This document shows, in pieces, positions 20,377-31,760 of a DNA stretch of 64,000 nt. Source of the DNA: Ustilago trichophora (Eukaryota; Basidiomycota; Ustilaginomycetes; Ustilaginales; Ustilaginaceae); the NCBI GenBank assembly GCA_900323505.1, contig OOIN01000022.1, positions 1 through 64,000 of the forward strand, in the 5' to 3' direction. Below the pieces are notes generated by a model. The model was not told the origin of the DNA. It was given only the letters and a program-made list of their open reading frames with translations, and made no database searches. The translations under genes and the position numbers were made by a program. Position 1 is the stretch's first letter, and the number at the start of each line of letters is the position of its first letter.

Positions 20377-22071
20377 TTAAGCAGTCGAAACCATCTTCTG
20401 GGCACGACGCAGCTTGGCACCGAACACAAGAAGCACCGCCAAAGTGGCCAACGTCAAGGCAGCAGTCACAACCGCCTGTACGACATAAGCCTTGGTGAAG
20501 CCCTCGAACGACCACTCGGGCACGAAAAAGGGAGCCGAGAAGGCGAGCAAGCACTTGACAAAGTTGAACAGTGCGATACCGTGGACGGCCTGCGTGATGT
20601 ACGACTCGATAATGTAGGTTTGCAGAATACCACCCGCTGCAGAGTTCGAGACGTAGTACACGCCGATACCGCCAATCACTTCAACAGGCCAAGCCATCTT
20701 CTTGGCGTACCCAATTCCGTACAACAGCAGACCGATGGTGAGCAGCACAGTGTGAGGAAGCAGCGCCCAAAGTCGGTATTCAGGTACACGCTTGCCTTGA
20801 TTCGAGCCGTTCGAGTTCCGGCGGACGAAAAAGTTGACAGTCCAGTCACTGACGTATCCACCAGCGAACTTGCCAATCAAAGCGCCAACCGCAGCCGCAA
20901 GGAACGAAAGACCCACCTGGACATTGGTGAAGCGCCAAGGAGGTCGAGGGAATACTTGAGGGCTAACCACCGTGAATCCGACCGACCACATAAAGATGAC
21001 GGCGTACAGGATCGAGGGAAGGATCAGAGGTGCATACATGGCCATCTTGAGCGGCATCACAATCTCCTTGACGAAGCGGCCAGGCTCCTTCCACGGATAC
21101 CAAGCTGCGCCAACGCGTCCGTAAGAACCGCTTTCCAAAGCACCAGCGTTGGCAAGCGGAGGAGTCGAAGTGCCATGTTCGATCGAGTGCGAGTCCTTCT
21201 TTTCCGAGTCGTCGACCGTCCAAGTTGCGTTGTGCGAAGCATCAGTGAGAGCAGATGCGTGGGCCGTGTAGCGCGTCTCGGGGATAAACAGCAAGATGCA
21301 GACCCACAGAGCGCCGGCAAGGATGAGGGTCAGGTAGTAGACTGCGGTGGACATACGATGCAAAAAGGCACAAGATTGTTTAGTTGGCTTGGTCTACAGT
21401 AAATCATCACATGTTCATGTTTGCTAGAAAGAGGCACTTACCCCATCGCCAATCAGTAGTACGAGTCAAGATACCGGCACCGATAACGGGCGCCGTGACG
21501 GGACCAGCAATCAGGAGCACAGTCCATGCGGCGACCGCAGCACCCCTGTGCTCAGGCTGGAATGTTTCCGAGATGAGTGAAGCTGGCACGGTCTGAGAAA
21601 CGGATGCGGTGAAGCCCGCAAAGAATCGAGCGGCGGCAAAGCTGTCGTAGCTACCTGCTCGAGCCAGCCATACGGTGCAAGGAATGTAGAGCGTCCAAGC
21701 GATGATGTAGGCTGGACGACGGCCCAGAGACTCGGCAACAGCATTCCACAAAAGAGGACCAGTACCGAGACCGAGGATACCGATACCGATGGTGTTGGCA
21801 GTCGCGGCAATAGTTCGATGAAAGGCGACCGAGACTTGGTGGAAAGCCTGTGGCAGAGTTGTAGCCATAGAACAAGGATGATTGTCAGTACAATGTCGCG
21901 TGGCTGCTCTTGCAAGAGGGAGAGTGCATCACGTACAGTCAAGTGAGCTGCAGCCATCTCGTTAGCTGCAAAAGCGGTAAGCGAGACGGTGGCAAGCATG
22001 AGAAGCTTTCTCCATGTCGGAAGGTTGTATGGATGGTTGGGATCCGGGTGGTTGAGCTGACCGGACCTCAT
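20377..22071 (-). CDS. MFS transporter, DHA1 (drug:H+ antiporter) type
   Basis: Three exons (22071-21937, 21847-21442, 21341-20377) with introns of 89 and 100 bp, both GT-AG with GTACGT and GTAAGT donors. The product is 501 aa. Splicing joins 'EMAAAHLT' to 'AFHQVSVAF' (end of TM1 loop to TM2) and 'TTDWRW' to 'VYYLTLILAG', the usual TM5-TM6 junction in this family. Motif A-like ESLGRRP lies after TM2, and a large hydrophilic loop (about 205-265) separates the six-helix halves. DHA1 members export drugs, polyamines or small acids at the plasma membrane; the substrate is not predictable here. The N-terminus chosen (MRSGQLNHPD) starts after a CT-rich leader; the frame is open upstream but the sequence there has no membrane-protein character. 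Confidence 0.88.
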
Positions 22072-24043
22072 AGTGTCGTAGTCTGAGAGAAAGGTTGCGG
22101 TCGAGCTGATTGGCTGTCGATAGTTCAGCGTACAAAGTACAAGAAGCAGAGGAGTAGTGGAAGATGTGTGGCTGAGTGACGAGGTGGTGGGGATGGACGA
22201 TGGTGTCCTGGTCAAAGTGGAAGGGGGTTTAAGTAGGAGAAAGGGATTGGTACAAAGCGCAGCTTCGTTCTGGACTGTAGCCAGGGCAGGCAGCAGTGCG
22301 GGGTCGTGGGGAGAAGCACCTCTGTCTCGAAGAGCAGCAAGTTGATGCAGGTGCAATGAGGGGAAGACCAAGTCTGGCAGCAAGACCCGGAAAGTGAGTA
22401 TTGGAAGAAACGTGGCGGTAGAGAAAAGGCTAGAGAGCAGAGGACCGAGCTTGCAAATGATTTTTAGGTGATGACTGCCAGGTCAGGGGCGTGAGGGGAG
22501 AGATGGTCGAAGATGATTAGGCCTCGGATTGGGAACGGAAGACTCGGAACGGCTCAAGCAAGCAAGAGGACGGAGACCGCTCAGGCAGGCACCACGAGAC
22601 GTAAGAGCATCAGCGCAGATGGCAAAACAGAGGCTAGCGACCTGCTGATCAACCAAGTACCAGGATCACCTCACGCCTTGCACATGAGCTGAAGGACAAG
22701 TGGTGAGAACGCCGGTGAGAGGGTGCGAGCGAGGGAGAGAGGCACATGCTGGCTTGTTTCATGGCCTCGGCTATCCAAGCGACGAAACCACGAGAGCAAG
22801 CAAGACTGTAGCCATGCCCAGGCACACCGACCAAAATGGGGCAAACACAATGAGGGTGGGAAGCACGACAAAACTTTTCTTTGCCTACCTAGGACGGCCA
22901 AATCCCACGCCAGAAGAGGTGTACTGTAAGTCCAGTCGACCATTGCACCCACTCATGATGAGTGCAACGAGCGTGAGTAAGAGCCTGTTACTCTGGAACG
23001 GCATGCAAGCTCAGGGTTGAGAGAGGGAAAACGGAGTTTGTATTGAATCTGTCTACCACTTTATTCGATGCAAAAGTGAGCACAAGAGGAGTCATCAGAT
23101 GAGCTGAGGAGAAGTGAAAAGCGGCAGGATCTAGCCGACGGTTTGATGTCTGCCCGCGCCGTGCAACGTTGGACTCCGCTTGGCAAGCGCCGCGCAGACC
23201 GCCGCTGCCGAATTTCTCTTTGACTCCACTTTCTCTGTGGTGACCGATGCTCTCATATGCTGATTCCCACACAACGTTGTTGAGACGCTGTCAAGCTTGA
23301 AGCCTGCTTGTTGGATATGCCAAGCACGATGAACCGCGCATGCTTGAGCGTAAGCATTCTTGGCATGACAACATTAACAGCGGTCGCAGTGGTGACCGTG
23401 TGAAGCTTGCATGCATGACGAGGACAGCGAGACCAAGATCAATGCAGAACAGGTGCGAGAGGGCAATGGAATATAGCTTGTACCTTTGGATTTGGTACAA
23501 CTGGGTCGAACTCGTGCGGGGTAGGTTCATTACATTGCAGCAAGCCCGTGGAGCCCCACGATTCTCATTTCCGAACAACCTGAGAGTTGATTGTAATCAT
23601 TTGGATCCGTATGCGAAGGGCTTGCTCGAAGCAAATCAACGAATATGGATCGACTAGGAGGAGATTAGTGGTAGCAAATTCGCGTGGTGATGACTGTGCT
23701 GTACAGTACAGTATGGGGCACTCGTCTCTTTTACACTTTAAAAAATTCCCGAACAAAATGGTCAGAAAAGCGTCGAGATTCCGCGACTTCCTTCTGCAAT
23801 TGACCGATGCGAACGCCCTTTCGCGCGACAAAGTTGGTCAAGATCGTTCTTTCTCGACCGACTGAACAGTATACTACCCCGCACAATAATTCTTACCCCG
23901 CAACGCCGTTTTGCAACCAACCTGTGAACCTTCTTTTCCAGCGGTTGAGAACATATCCACCTCCGTGCTCGGAGCGTAATCGCGATTCTTTCAGTCAGCT
24001 GCTCTGCCCAGGACACGTGGTACGATGCTTTGCTCTGACAATT

Positions 24044-24244
24044 CTAGGGCCTTCCGCTGATTCCTATAATCCATCTCTTCGCGCTTTGTTCCAAATCGAG
24101 CTCCCTGGCGCCGCCGCCGGCACCCTCACGCTTTCGAAGAGCACACTGCGCGGCAAGCTCGTCCTTCCACGCATACATCCAAGCCCTTTCCGCCTCATTC
24201 TTACTCCGCACGAAGTTGGTGCGAATACCCAGACTCGCTGCCAT
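24044..24244 (-). CDS. Possible small protein, 66 aa, unrecognised
   Basis: ATG-initiated frame ending in TAG, starting MAASLGIRTNF. It is rich in charged residues with an aromatic cluster (AWMYAWKDELA) and has an acceptable start context (GAGATGG). I do not recognise it. Reasons for doubt: it is short, stands alone in a gene-free region, and the 3' half is low-complexity Gly/Arg. It could also be one exon of a split gene, or chance. Confidence 0.22.
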   Translation of the reverse strand: MAASLGIRTNFVRSKNEAERAWMYAWKDELAAQCALRKREGAGGGARELDLEQSAKRWIIGISGRP

Positions 24245-26047
24245 CTCGGATTTTCTGAGCGTTAACCCTTCCACTCAGACGCCGAGACCAACCCATCGAG
24301 TCGATCGTGTGGTCTTGACCCTTGTGGCAATTGCAGCAAAACCGTTGTATCCACCCATCTCTCGAACTCCCTCGGCCGACTCTGTTTCACAGGTGTCCTC
24401 TCACTCGTACGTCTGGTCGGGTCTCGTCCCTGTCTTCCATCTACCCCGCAAAAGCAAGCCAAGACCCTTGTCTGCCAAGCTTTTCTTTGTGATGCTGCGT
24501 TTTCCAATCATGCTCTCGGATCTTATCATTCCGGGTTCTACGCTCTGATCGTCTGTTATCGTGTGAGGAGCTGCTGAGTTTCTGACTTCTGGGTGTGTAT
24601 GATCGATATTTCCAGATGGCTCTACTCGCGCTGTTGTGATATCAGACGGTCAGCTTTCAGGGGCTGCATCGTGACTGGAACGCTACTTTCGCCACACTGC
24701 AGAATTGTCGTTCGATCGAGTCTTGTGGTAGCCTTTGCGACGCTGTTCATCTTCTCGCTTGGCACAGAATTGAAAATGTTCGCTGTAAGCTACCCGTTCC
24801 GAAGTATCGGATCTTTCCTTACGCTTTACAAGAGCTATATATTGCTAACATAGTGCTTCGCCACCACCGAGTGTACAGCTTCCGTCCGTTCAGCCAGTGC
24901 AAGAGTTGAACGTACTGGACCTGCAAACGAGCGAATCTCCTGCGGTAGGTTGCACCTCATAATCTCAACCTCGGTCGACTCAGCCCTGCTTTCGCTGAGC
25001 TGTGGCTGTTGCTCGACATCTGGGCTTGCTTCCAGGAGCACAAAAGTCAAGTATCGTCGATCCTCGATCAGCAAGGCGTTCAATGTTCTCTCAGATTGTG
25101 CAGCTGTCAAGCTCTGCCGAGCGAATAACAGAGTAAACCTAAACGACTTTTCAGAAAAATGTTAGGCCTACATCTAGATGACACGGCATTCGAATCGAAG
25201 CTCAAACATCCATTCCACGCGTCAAACAAGTGCATCCAAGACTTTTTATTTTGTGCAAACGAGTCTAAATTTGTGACTTGTGAAACCTGTGATCCGTGCG
25301 TCGGCACAGGGGCAGTGAGGCCAGTGGCTGAGAACCAGCAGGCAGCACTTGAGCTGAGAATAAATTGTAATTCTGGCCTCGGAAATCCCAAGACTTGCAC
25401 AGCCATGCAGACCAAGCACACGCGAGCAGGACCCCAAGCGTCGTTCTGCCACCATAGTCTCTCTCTCTCTCTCTTTGAATCATGTCGTCAACGTACAGGC
25501 TTCTCGGGGCCATAGACACCTACATACTTGATCTTATAACGCAGAGCGACAATGCTACGGTACGATTTGCAGTTTGACAAGTTATCACGGCTTGAGAAGA
25601 ATTGGGGGGGAAGGAGCAAATCAAGAAACGATGTACGAACCGTTCTGATGGCGTCAACCTGCGTCAAGACGAAGGCCAAGCAGATGATGGCGCGCGCACA
25701 GGAACAAGATCTCTCGGTCTTTCCATCTTGTGCAAGAGAAAAGGAAACTGATCGGGTTCTGACCCAAAGAGACAAGACGTCTAGCGGAGAATGGCTTTTG
25801 CCAAGGTGCGCATCACTTTTTTCGTCAGCGGCGTGAGGATACGTTTCCATGTATTCAGGGCGCACACAGTTGATCCTTCAAATGCAGTCTCGGCGAGAAG
25901 GAGTAGGGTGAAATGCAAAGATCTAGTGGCATGCCGTTCAGCGTGTGAGGCGAGGCTCTCCAGATCAACCAGCCAGAACGGGCCAGACGGAGGACCAGAA
26001 CGGGAGGGAGCAAGCTACCAAGAGGGCGAGGGCGGCGGGGCCCAATG

Positions 26048-26077
26048 GAGGCTGCAGAGGCTGCAGAGGCTGCAGAA
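26048..26077. repeat. 9-bp tandem repeat (GCTGCAGAG) x3
   Basis: Three adjacent copies of GCTGCAGAG, the last ending in GAA. It lies in the gene-free region and is not part of a recognised coding sequence. Confidence 0.8.
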
Positions 26078-27762
26078 CGCGTACATTTTTGGGGTCTGTG
26101 CCCCTGATTCGATTTGGTTCTGCCATTTGCTGTTGCCAATCCATCTACTGTCCAATTCCAACGTGATGCTGTTGGCATAGGCACCACAGACTGGTTGCCT
26201 ACCAGCTTGACGTTGAGCTTCTTGTGCTTCTTTGGCAACTCTTTCTGATGGTTGAGGGAGGAGAGGGCGTGGGGGGAATGCAGGAAAAGGTACCTGATGA
26301 CCGAGAAGCCATTTGCAGCACTCTGCCGTCATACGTTGACAGATTTAGAAGCATGCTCAAATTTCAATCAGCACGAGGCTTCGTTTCTCTGCGTCTCTCT
26401 CTCTCTCTTTCTCTCTCCCTCTCTCAAAAACTGCTCATCACTTCGGCATCTTGCTTTGACACGAGATCTGCGAATGTCTTATCCTCACTTTTCAAGTCGC
26501 CGTTCGGAGAGCAATCTCTTGCGATCCACCGGAATACGATGGTAGATTGTTGGCTCGACATGGAAATCGACACAGCCGATGGCCGCTGTCAAGCAAGGTG
26601 GGACGTGCATTTGTTGCATGCTCGTATCTTTGAGAGGGAAAACAAAGGGCAGGGCTCGGCGTGTGCTAAAGTTTTATATTTTACTGTAAGAATAATTTAT
26701 AAGAGAAAGCAAAGCTCGAGGTGAACGATGATGAAAGCGTAGGTTATCGCAAAGAAAAAAGGGGGGGTGACTGTACCGCTCGAGAGGGGCGCAAATCGCC
26801 GAGATCTTGAAAAGCATGTCTGCCAGGCACATACTGTACAGCCATGCTTAGCCACTGCTGCCCCGGACTCAATATTTCCAGCAGCAAAACCTGTGAAATG
26901 CATTGACAAGTTAGTGAGTGTGTGTACGCGAAATCAAGTTTCAACGTGGGGAGAAAAAGTTGGCCACTCACGATTGACGCCTGACGCCAGCGCCGAAGCC
27001 AAACTGGAACTCCTCCTTGCGATGCCTTACTGTACACACCTTGAAACTTTGGGCTTTCCCCTTTTTCTATTTTTCTATTTTTTAATTTTTTCTTTTGGGT
27101 TTGAATTTGCTGGTGCAGGGATGAGCTGACGCTGAGCGCAAACGACGCGCTGTCAAAGCTTGTGTCATGCTTCGGTATCACTCAAAGGCGCAAACTCGAT
27201 GCCTCCTCCTTGTCAAAACTCATTTCTTTCCTTTGTCTGCGTTCCATCACATCTCCTTCTCAACAACACCATCATCGTCATCGAGCGGTCGAAATCGGTT
27301 TCTTTACAACTTGCTCCCACCTTTCACCCATTCCCGTCGCGATCGCAACTAGACTGTCTCATCGACTTTAATCGTTCCTAGACGCTTCCACGCTTTTTTT
27401 GCGACCTGCACGGCCCTCCCTTCGACGCACCCTTCTCCTACGCTCTTCTTGATCCTTAAACCACAAACGGACTGGCTCCGTTGTGATACGACCGGCCCTG
27501 ACGCTTTTTCCTACATCTTTCATCCTCGGCGAGCTCAACTCTCCTCTACGCTCCAGTGTCCCAACCTTGTCCGTAGACGCTCACCGTCTGACCGAGACAT
27601 ACACGAGCCTTCCATCGTCTCTACCACATATTTGCGTCTCTGCTCTAGCATCGACATCGCTGCGTGACTTTGACCTGACTGCCTCTGGCAAACGGAGATC
27701 CGGCAGGCTCCAACCACTCTCTACAGAGCGGCCTCCGCGACGTACCAGCCACTCCAATCACC

Positions 27763-30700
27763 ATGTCGCACGCTACCTGGTCCCCCAGCTTGATCAAAAG
27801 GGCAGAGGGCGTCGTGCCCTCTGCGCTCATCCAGCAGCTCAACGCCAACGGTAGTACCGATATCAAAAAAGTATACATCACCATCGGCGCTTTCTTTGCC
27901 CTCGCCCTCGTCACCCTCATCGCTTTCCAGATTCTCCGTCCTAACAACAAGATCGTATACGCACCCAGATACAAGTATGCCGAAGATGGTAAAGCACCCC
28001 CTAAGGCCTCCGAGGCCTTTTTCGGCTGGCTGCCACCCATCCTCAAGTACAAAGAGCACGATCTCTTGCCACTCATCGGTCTCGACGGCGTGACCTTTTT
28101 GCGATTCATTCGCATGATGCGATGGATGCTCACCACCTTGGCCATCCTCATGTCGGTCGTGCTCATGCCCGTCGACATTGCCTACAACGTCCGCAACGGA
28201 GGTGGTAACCTCGTCACCAACAAACTCAACTTCCTCAACATGTCCAACGTACACGGCACCTACATGTGGGCCCACGTCGGCATGAGTTACGTCGGTACCA
28301 TTGTTGCCATCGGCTTCATCTGGTACCATTACCGCGAGATGGTGCGCTTGAGATGGTCCTACTTCCGATCCGAAGAGTACCAGACCAGCTTCCACGCCCG
28401 AACCCTCATGATCACCGACGTCACCAAGCGATACCAGGCTGACAACGCCCTCGGCGCCATCTTGTCCGAGATCAAGATGCCTTATCCCACCACTGAGGTG
28501 CACATTGGTCGTCGCGTCGGTGTCTTGCCTGATCTCATTGAGAAACATAACGATCTCGTGCGCGAGCTCGAGCACGTCCTCGCAAAGTACCTCAAGAATC
28601 CCAACCAGCTCCCCTCCAAGCGACCCACCAAGACCATTGGCGGCTTTTTGGGCATCGGTGGAGAAAAGGTCGATGCCATCGACTACCTCACCAACCAGAT
28701 CAACCGCGTCGAGGCCGCTGTCATGCATCAGCGAGAGACGATCCAGCAAAAGCAGCCAGAGATGTACGGATTCGCCTCGCTCGCTGCTGTTCCCTATGCC
28801 CACGCAGCCGCCAAGGTGCTCAAAGGCAAGAAACCCGGCGGAATGCGCATCGCCCTGGCTCCTCCTCCCACCGGTATCATCTGGAAGAATTTGACCAGGT
28901 CGCGCGCCAACCGTGCCAAGTCGAGCTTCTTTGGCTTCCTCATGCTTCTCGTCCTCTTTTTCATGAACATTTTCCCGCTGATCATCGTCTCGTTGCTCTC
29001 CAACATGGCCGGCCTCACCAGTATCTCGTGGCTTGGCTGGCTCAAGTCGTGGCAGCAAAAGAGTTCCTTCACCTTTGCTGCCGTTTCTGGTCTGGGAGCT
29101 CCCATCATCATGGGTCTTGCTTCCTTCTTTTTCCCCATCGCTATGCGCAGGATCGCAAAGTACCGAGGTGTCCAGACTCGATACAAGCTCGACCGTCTCC
29201 TCGTCGGCCAGTACTTTGGTTTCCTCGTCATTTCGCAATTCCTCTTCTTCTCGCTCATCGGTGTCGTCCTCTCGCTCGTCTCGCAGCTCGTAGTAGAGAT
29301 CAACCACAACAGCGCACTCAAGATCATCGAGAAGCTCGGCCGCAACGCTGCGTACGCTACCAAGCAGCAGTACCTGAACCAGTCCAACTATTGGCTCACC
29401 TGGCTGCCGCTGCGTGGATACCTTGCCGTCTTCGATCTCGCCCAGGTCATCAAGCTGCTGCTCGTCTGGTTCCAGAAGGTGTTTTTCGGTCGCACCCCGC
29501 GTGATGTTCGCGAGTACACCAAGCCTCCCGTCTTTGACTACTGGATCTACTACGCCAACTTCCTCTTCATGGCCGCCGTTGCCATGATCTACGCACCGCT
29601 TGCGCCCCTTGTCGTCGTCTTTTCGGCCGTCATCTTCTGGGCCAACTCTTTCATCTACAAGTACCAGCTCATGTACGTCTTTGTCACCAAGCACGAGACC
29701 GGTGGAATGCTGTGGCGACCCGTCATCAACCGTTTGCTCATCTGCATCGGCTTCATGCAGGTCATTCTCATTCTCGCCGTGGTGCTCGACACGCTCAATT
29801 ACTACCAGGCCATCGCTGCACTACCACCCATCTTGATGCTGGTCGCCTTCAAGATCTACTGCCGTCGCACTTTCGATAGCCGCTTCGATTGGTACATTCC
29901 CAACGAGGCCGAGATCGCTGCCTCCAAGATTCACGCCGGCGATGCTCGCCACAATCGTCTCCAGCGCCGCTTCGGTCACCCAACGCTCAACTCGAAGCTG
30001 TTCACGCCCATGGTGCACGCCAAGGTCAAGCATTTGCTGCCTCAAGTGTACAAGGGCCGTCTCGACACGGGTGTCGCCATGGTCGATGGCAGAAAGGTGG
30101 AGACCGAGCAGGTGGCCGGTGGTCTCAAGATTGCTGCTATCGAAGAGGATCAGCTCGAGTACGATCCCTCCAAGGACTCGGACGCGCGCTCGGTCATGTC
30201 TGGCACTACACTCGGCGGCATGTCGATGGCCAAAGGCGGTGTAGGCGTGGGCACTCCTGGCAGCATGGCTGGTCCTCGCGGCGACTACTTTAAAGACCAA
30301 TATGCCAACTACATCGCTGGTGGCCTTATGCATGGCGAAGAGTTCGAGATGTCCAACGTCGCTGCGCGCGACAGTCGCGACAACTTGCTCGAGAAGCGTC
30401 AAAACAGTTTGTACAGCGAGTCTCTGGACGGCACCTTGGCTGGCACCACGTACGGCGGCAAGGCGTCACCCGAGGCTGGATTCGGTGCTCACGGTCACTA
30501 CCAAGGGTACTCGACCGCTACCACCCCAGGATTTGAGTCTGGTGTTCCTCAACAAGCCAACTACGTTGACCCGTATGGACAGGGCGGACAACCATATGCA
30601 CCTCGCATGGGTGTCAACCACAGCGCTCAGGGCAGTCAGACGTCGTTGGGTTCGTATGGCAATCTGCTGTATGGCGGTAACGCGTCGGCCGCAGCTCCTG

Positions 30701-31098
30701 GCGGATATGGCTCTCCTGGCTCACAAGGTGCATACGGCGGACGAACGACGCCAGGCGAAGCGCAGCAGATCTCGCCAGGCACCGTGATCGCACCCACGTC
30801 GACCCAATACCAAGTTGGTGGCTACACTGCGTCGCCGCCCAACCAACAGCAGCCACAGCGATTCATGGGCGCTCCCCCCTCGCGCCAGGCATCGGCCGAC
30901 TACCCATACCAGCCAACCGGCAATTATGGTCAGCCCCAGCCTGCACCAGCATATGCACAGCAACACCCGGGGGCACCGCCTCGACAGGCTTACCCGCACA
31001 GCCAGCAACCGAGTGGAGGCAGCTACTACCCTTCTTCTCACAGCTCGCAACCGGGTCCAGGACAGCAGCAAGGTGGTCGCTACGGCTACCAGCGCTGA
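27763..31098 (+). CDS. CSC1/OSCA-type osmosensitive cation channel (DUF221)
   Basis: 1111 aa, one exon. CSC1/OSCA proteins are mechanically or hyperosmotically gated Ca2+-permeable channels of plasma or internal membranes, related to TMEM16. Order: an N-terminal TM (about 37-60), two further TMs (about 125-205), a cytosolic RRM-like PHM7 domain (about 215-370, beginning 'HARTLMITDVTKRYQ'), then the conserved 7-TM RSN1 block (about 385-700; 'FFMNIFPLIIVSLLSNM', 'FFFPIAMRRIAKY'). The tail (about 720-1111) is cytosolic, turning Gly/Gln/Pro/Tyr-rich after about 850. The start CACCATGTCG has a good context and gives the expected family N-terminus. The long tail is the main difference from yeast Csc1 (782 aa). 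Confidence 0.93.
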   Translation: MSHATWSPSLIKRAEGVVPSALIQQLNANGSTDIKKVYITIGAFFALALVTLIAFQILRPNNKIVYAPRYKYAEDGKAPPKASEAFFGWLPPILKYKEHDLLPLIGLDGVTFLRFIRMMRWMLTTLAILMSVVLMPVDIAYNVRNGGGNLVTNKLNFLNMSNVHGTYMWAHVGMSYVGTIVAIGFIWYHYREMVRLRWSYFRSEEYQTSFHARTLMITDVTKRYQADNALGAILSEIKMPYPTTEVHIGRRVGVLPDLIEKHNDLVRELEHVLAKYLKNPNQLPSKRPTKTIGGFLGIGGEKVDAIDYLTNQINRVEAAVMHQRETIQQKQPEMYGFASLAAVPYAHAAAKVLKGKKPGGMRIALAPPPTGIIWKNLTRSRANRAKSSFFGFLMLLVLFFMNIFPLIIVSLLSNMAGLTSISWLGWLKSWQQKSSFTFAAVSGLGAPIIMGLASFFFPIAMRRIAKYRGVQTRYKLDRLLVGQYFGFLVISQFLFFSLIGVVLSLVSQLVVEINHNSALKIIEKLGRNAAYATKQQYLNQSNYWLTWLPLRGYLAVFDLAQVIKLLLVWFQKVFFGRTPRDVREYTKPPVFDYWIYYANFLFMAAVAMIYAPLAPLVVVFSAVIFWANSFIYKYQLMYVFVTKHETGGMLWRPVINRLLICIGFMQVILILAVVLDTLNYYQAIAALPPILMLVAFKIYCRRTFDSRFDWYIPNEAEIAASKIHAGDARHNRLQRRFGHPTLNSKLFTPMVHAKVKHLLPQVYKGRLDTGVAMVDGRKVETEQVAGGLKIAAIEEDQLEYDPSKDSDARSVMSGTTLGGMSMAKGGVGVGTPGSMAGPRGDYFKDQYANYIAGGLMHGEEFEMSNVAARDSRDNLLEKRQNSLYSESLDGTLAGTTYGGKASPEAGFGAHGHYQGYSTATTPGFESGVPQQANYVDPYGQGGQPYAPRMGVNHSAQGSQTSLGSYGNLLYGGNASAAAPGGYGSPGSQGAYGGRTTPGEAQQISPGTVIAPTSTQYQVGGYTASPPNQQQPQRFMGAPPSRQASADYPYQPTGNYGQPQPAPAYAQQHPGAPPRQAYPHSQQPSGGSYYPSSHSSQPGPGQQQGGRYGYQR

Positions 31099-31760
31099 TT
31101 CAGAAATGCGGCTGTAGACACCTGGATTCTTGCCGAGATCCACGACTTTTGCGCAGGCGACGTGTCACTCGACATGGTCATCGCCTTGAAAAGACTGACG
31201 GCGATGGCTAGGACAATAATTTTCTTCGTTCTCGTTTGTAAGCTCAATCCTTCAATCTGCAACATGTATTTCAACCTTGATTCGATGTCTGCGTGTCTCT
31301 TGAGCCCTTGCAGTTGGCGTTTGTCTTTCTTTGTGGATTCTGACCGAACGGTGGTGAAGGCCTTGTACCTCTCTTTGGTTTTCGACATAATCAGACAGCT
31401 TGGCTGAGGCAGAGTCAAGTTGGGTAACTCTTGTGCTTTCACTTTGTGAATCTAAGCCCGTCTTGTATGCGACTGTCTGGTCTCAGAAGCGCAGTAAGAT
31501 GATACTTTATGTTGTCAAATTGGGTTTTGTCCCACCCAGCCAAGCCAATAGTTTGATACGGACAGCATGAATCAGAGCATGTTGAAATGATGTGGGGGTG
31601 CAAGAAGGAAAGGTGGATGGTGATGATACAGAGATGAGTGGTAGAGTACAAATACATGACAGGGTCAGAGCAGGCTCGTGATTGCTGTCTTGTGTCAGTT
31701 GAACCGACCGATGCTTTCAATGGTCGAATTGTGTTGCAAAGGAGTGAGCATTGCGAAGCC
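31099..31760. other. Convergent 3' intergenic region (CSC1 / HSK3)
   Basis: Both flanking genes end here. AT content is higher than in the coding regions. Short reading frames on both strands have no protein character. Nothing else is seen. Confidence 0.5.

Larger units (their letters stand above)
22072..27762. other. 5.7-kb region without a confident gene
   Basis: Upstream of both neighbours (MFS reads left, CSC1 reads right), so it contains two promoters, but it is far longer than other gaps here. CT microsatellites lie near 25458-25472 and 26395-26425. Motif copies of the GTACAGTAC family lie at 23699-23714, 26832-26840 and 27028-27036, and two CCCCGC boxes at 23877 and 23896. The last 600 bp before 27763 are CT-rich like a long leader. 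One 66-codon minus frame is listed separately. Everything else looks like chance reading frames. Confidence 0.5.

Noticed and set aside
20368..21402. 344-codon frame on the plus strand
   Set aside because: Antisense to the MFS transporter exon; Arg/His/Ser-rich shadow composition and no domain.
27721..29694. 657-codon open frame on the minus strand
   Set aside because: It lies entirely antisense to the CSC1/OSCA gene, is rich in Asp/Glu/Gly/Val as expected from the complement of that codon usage, and has no domain.
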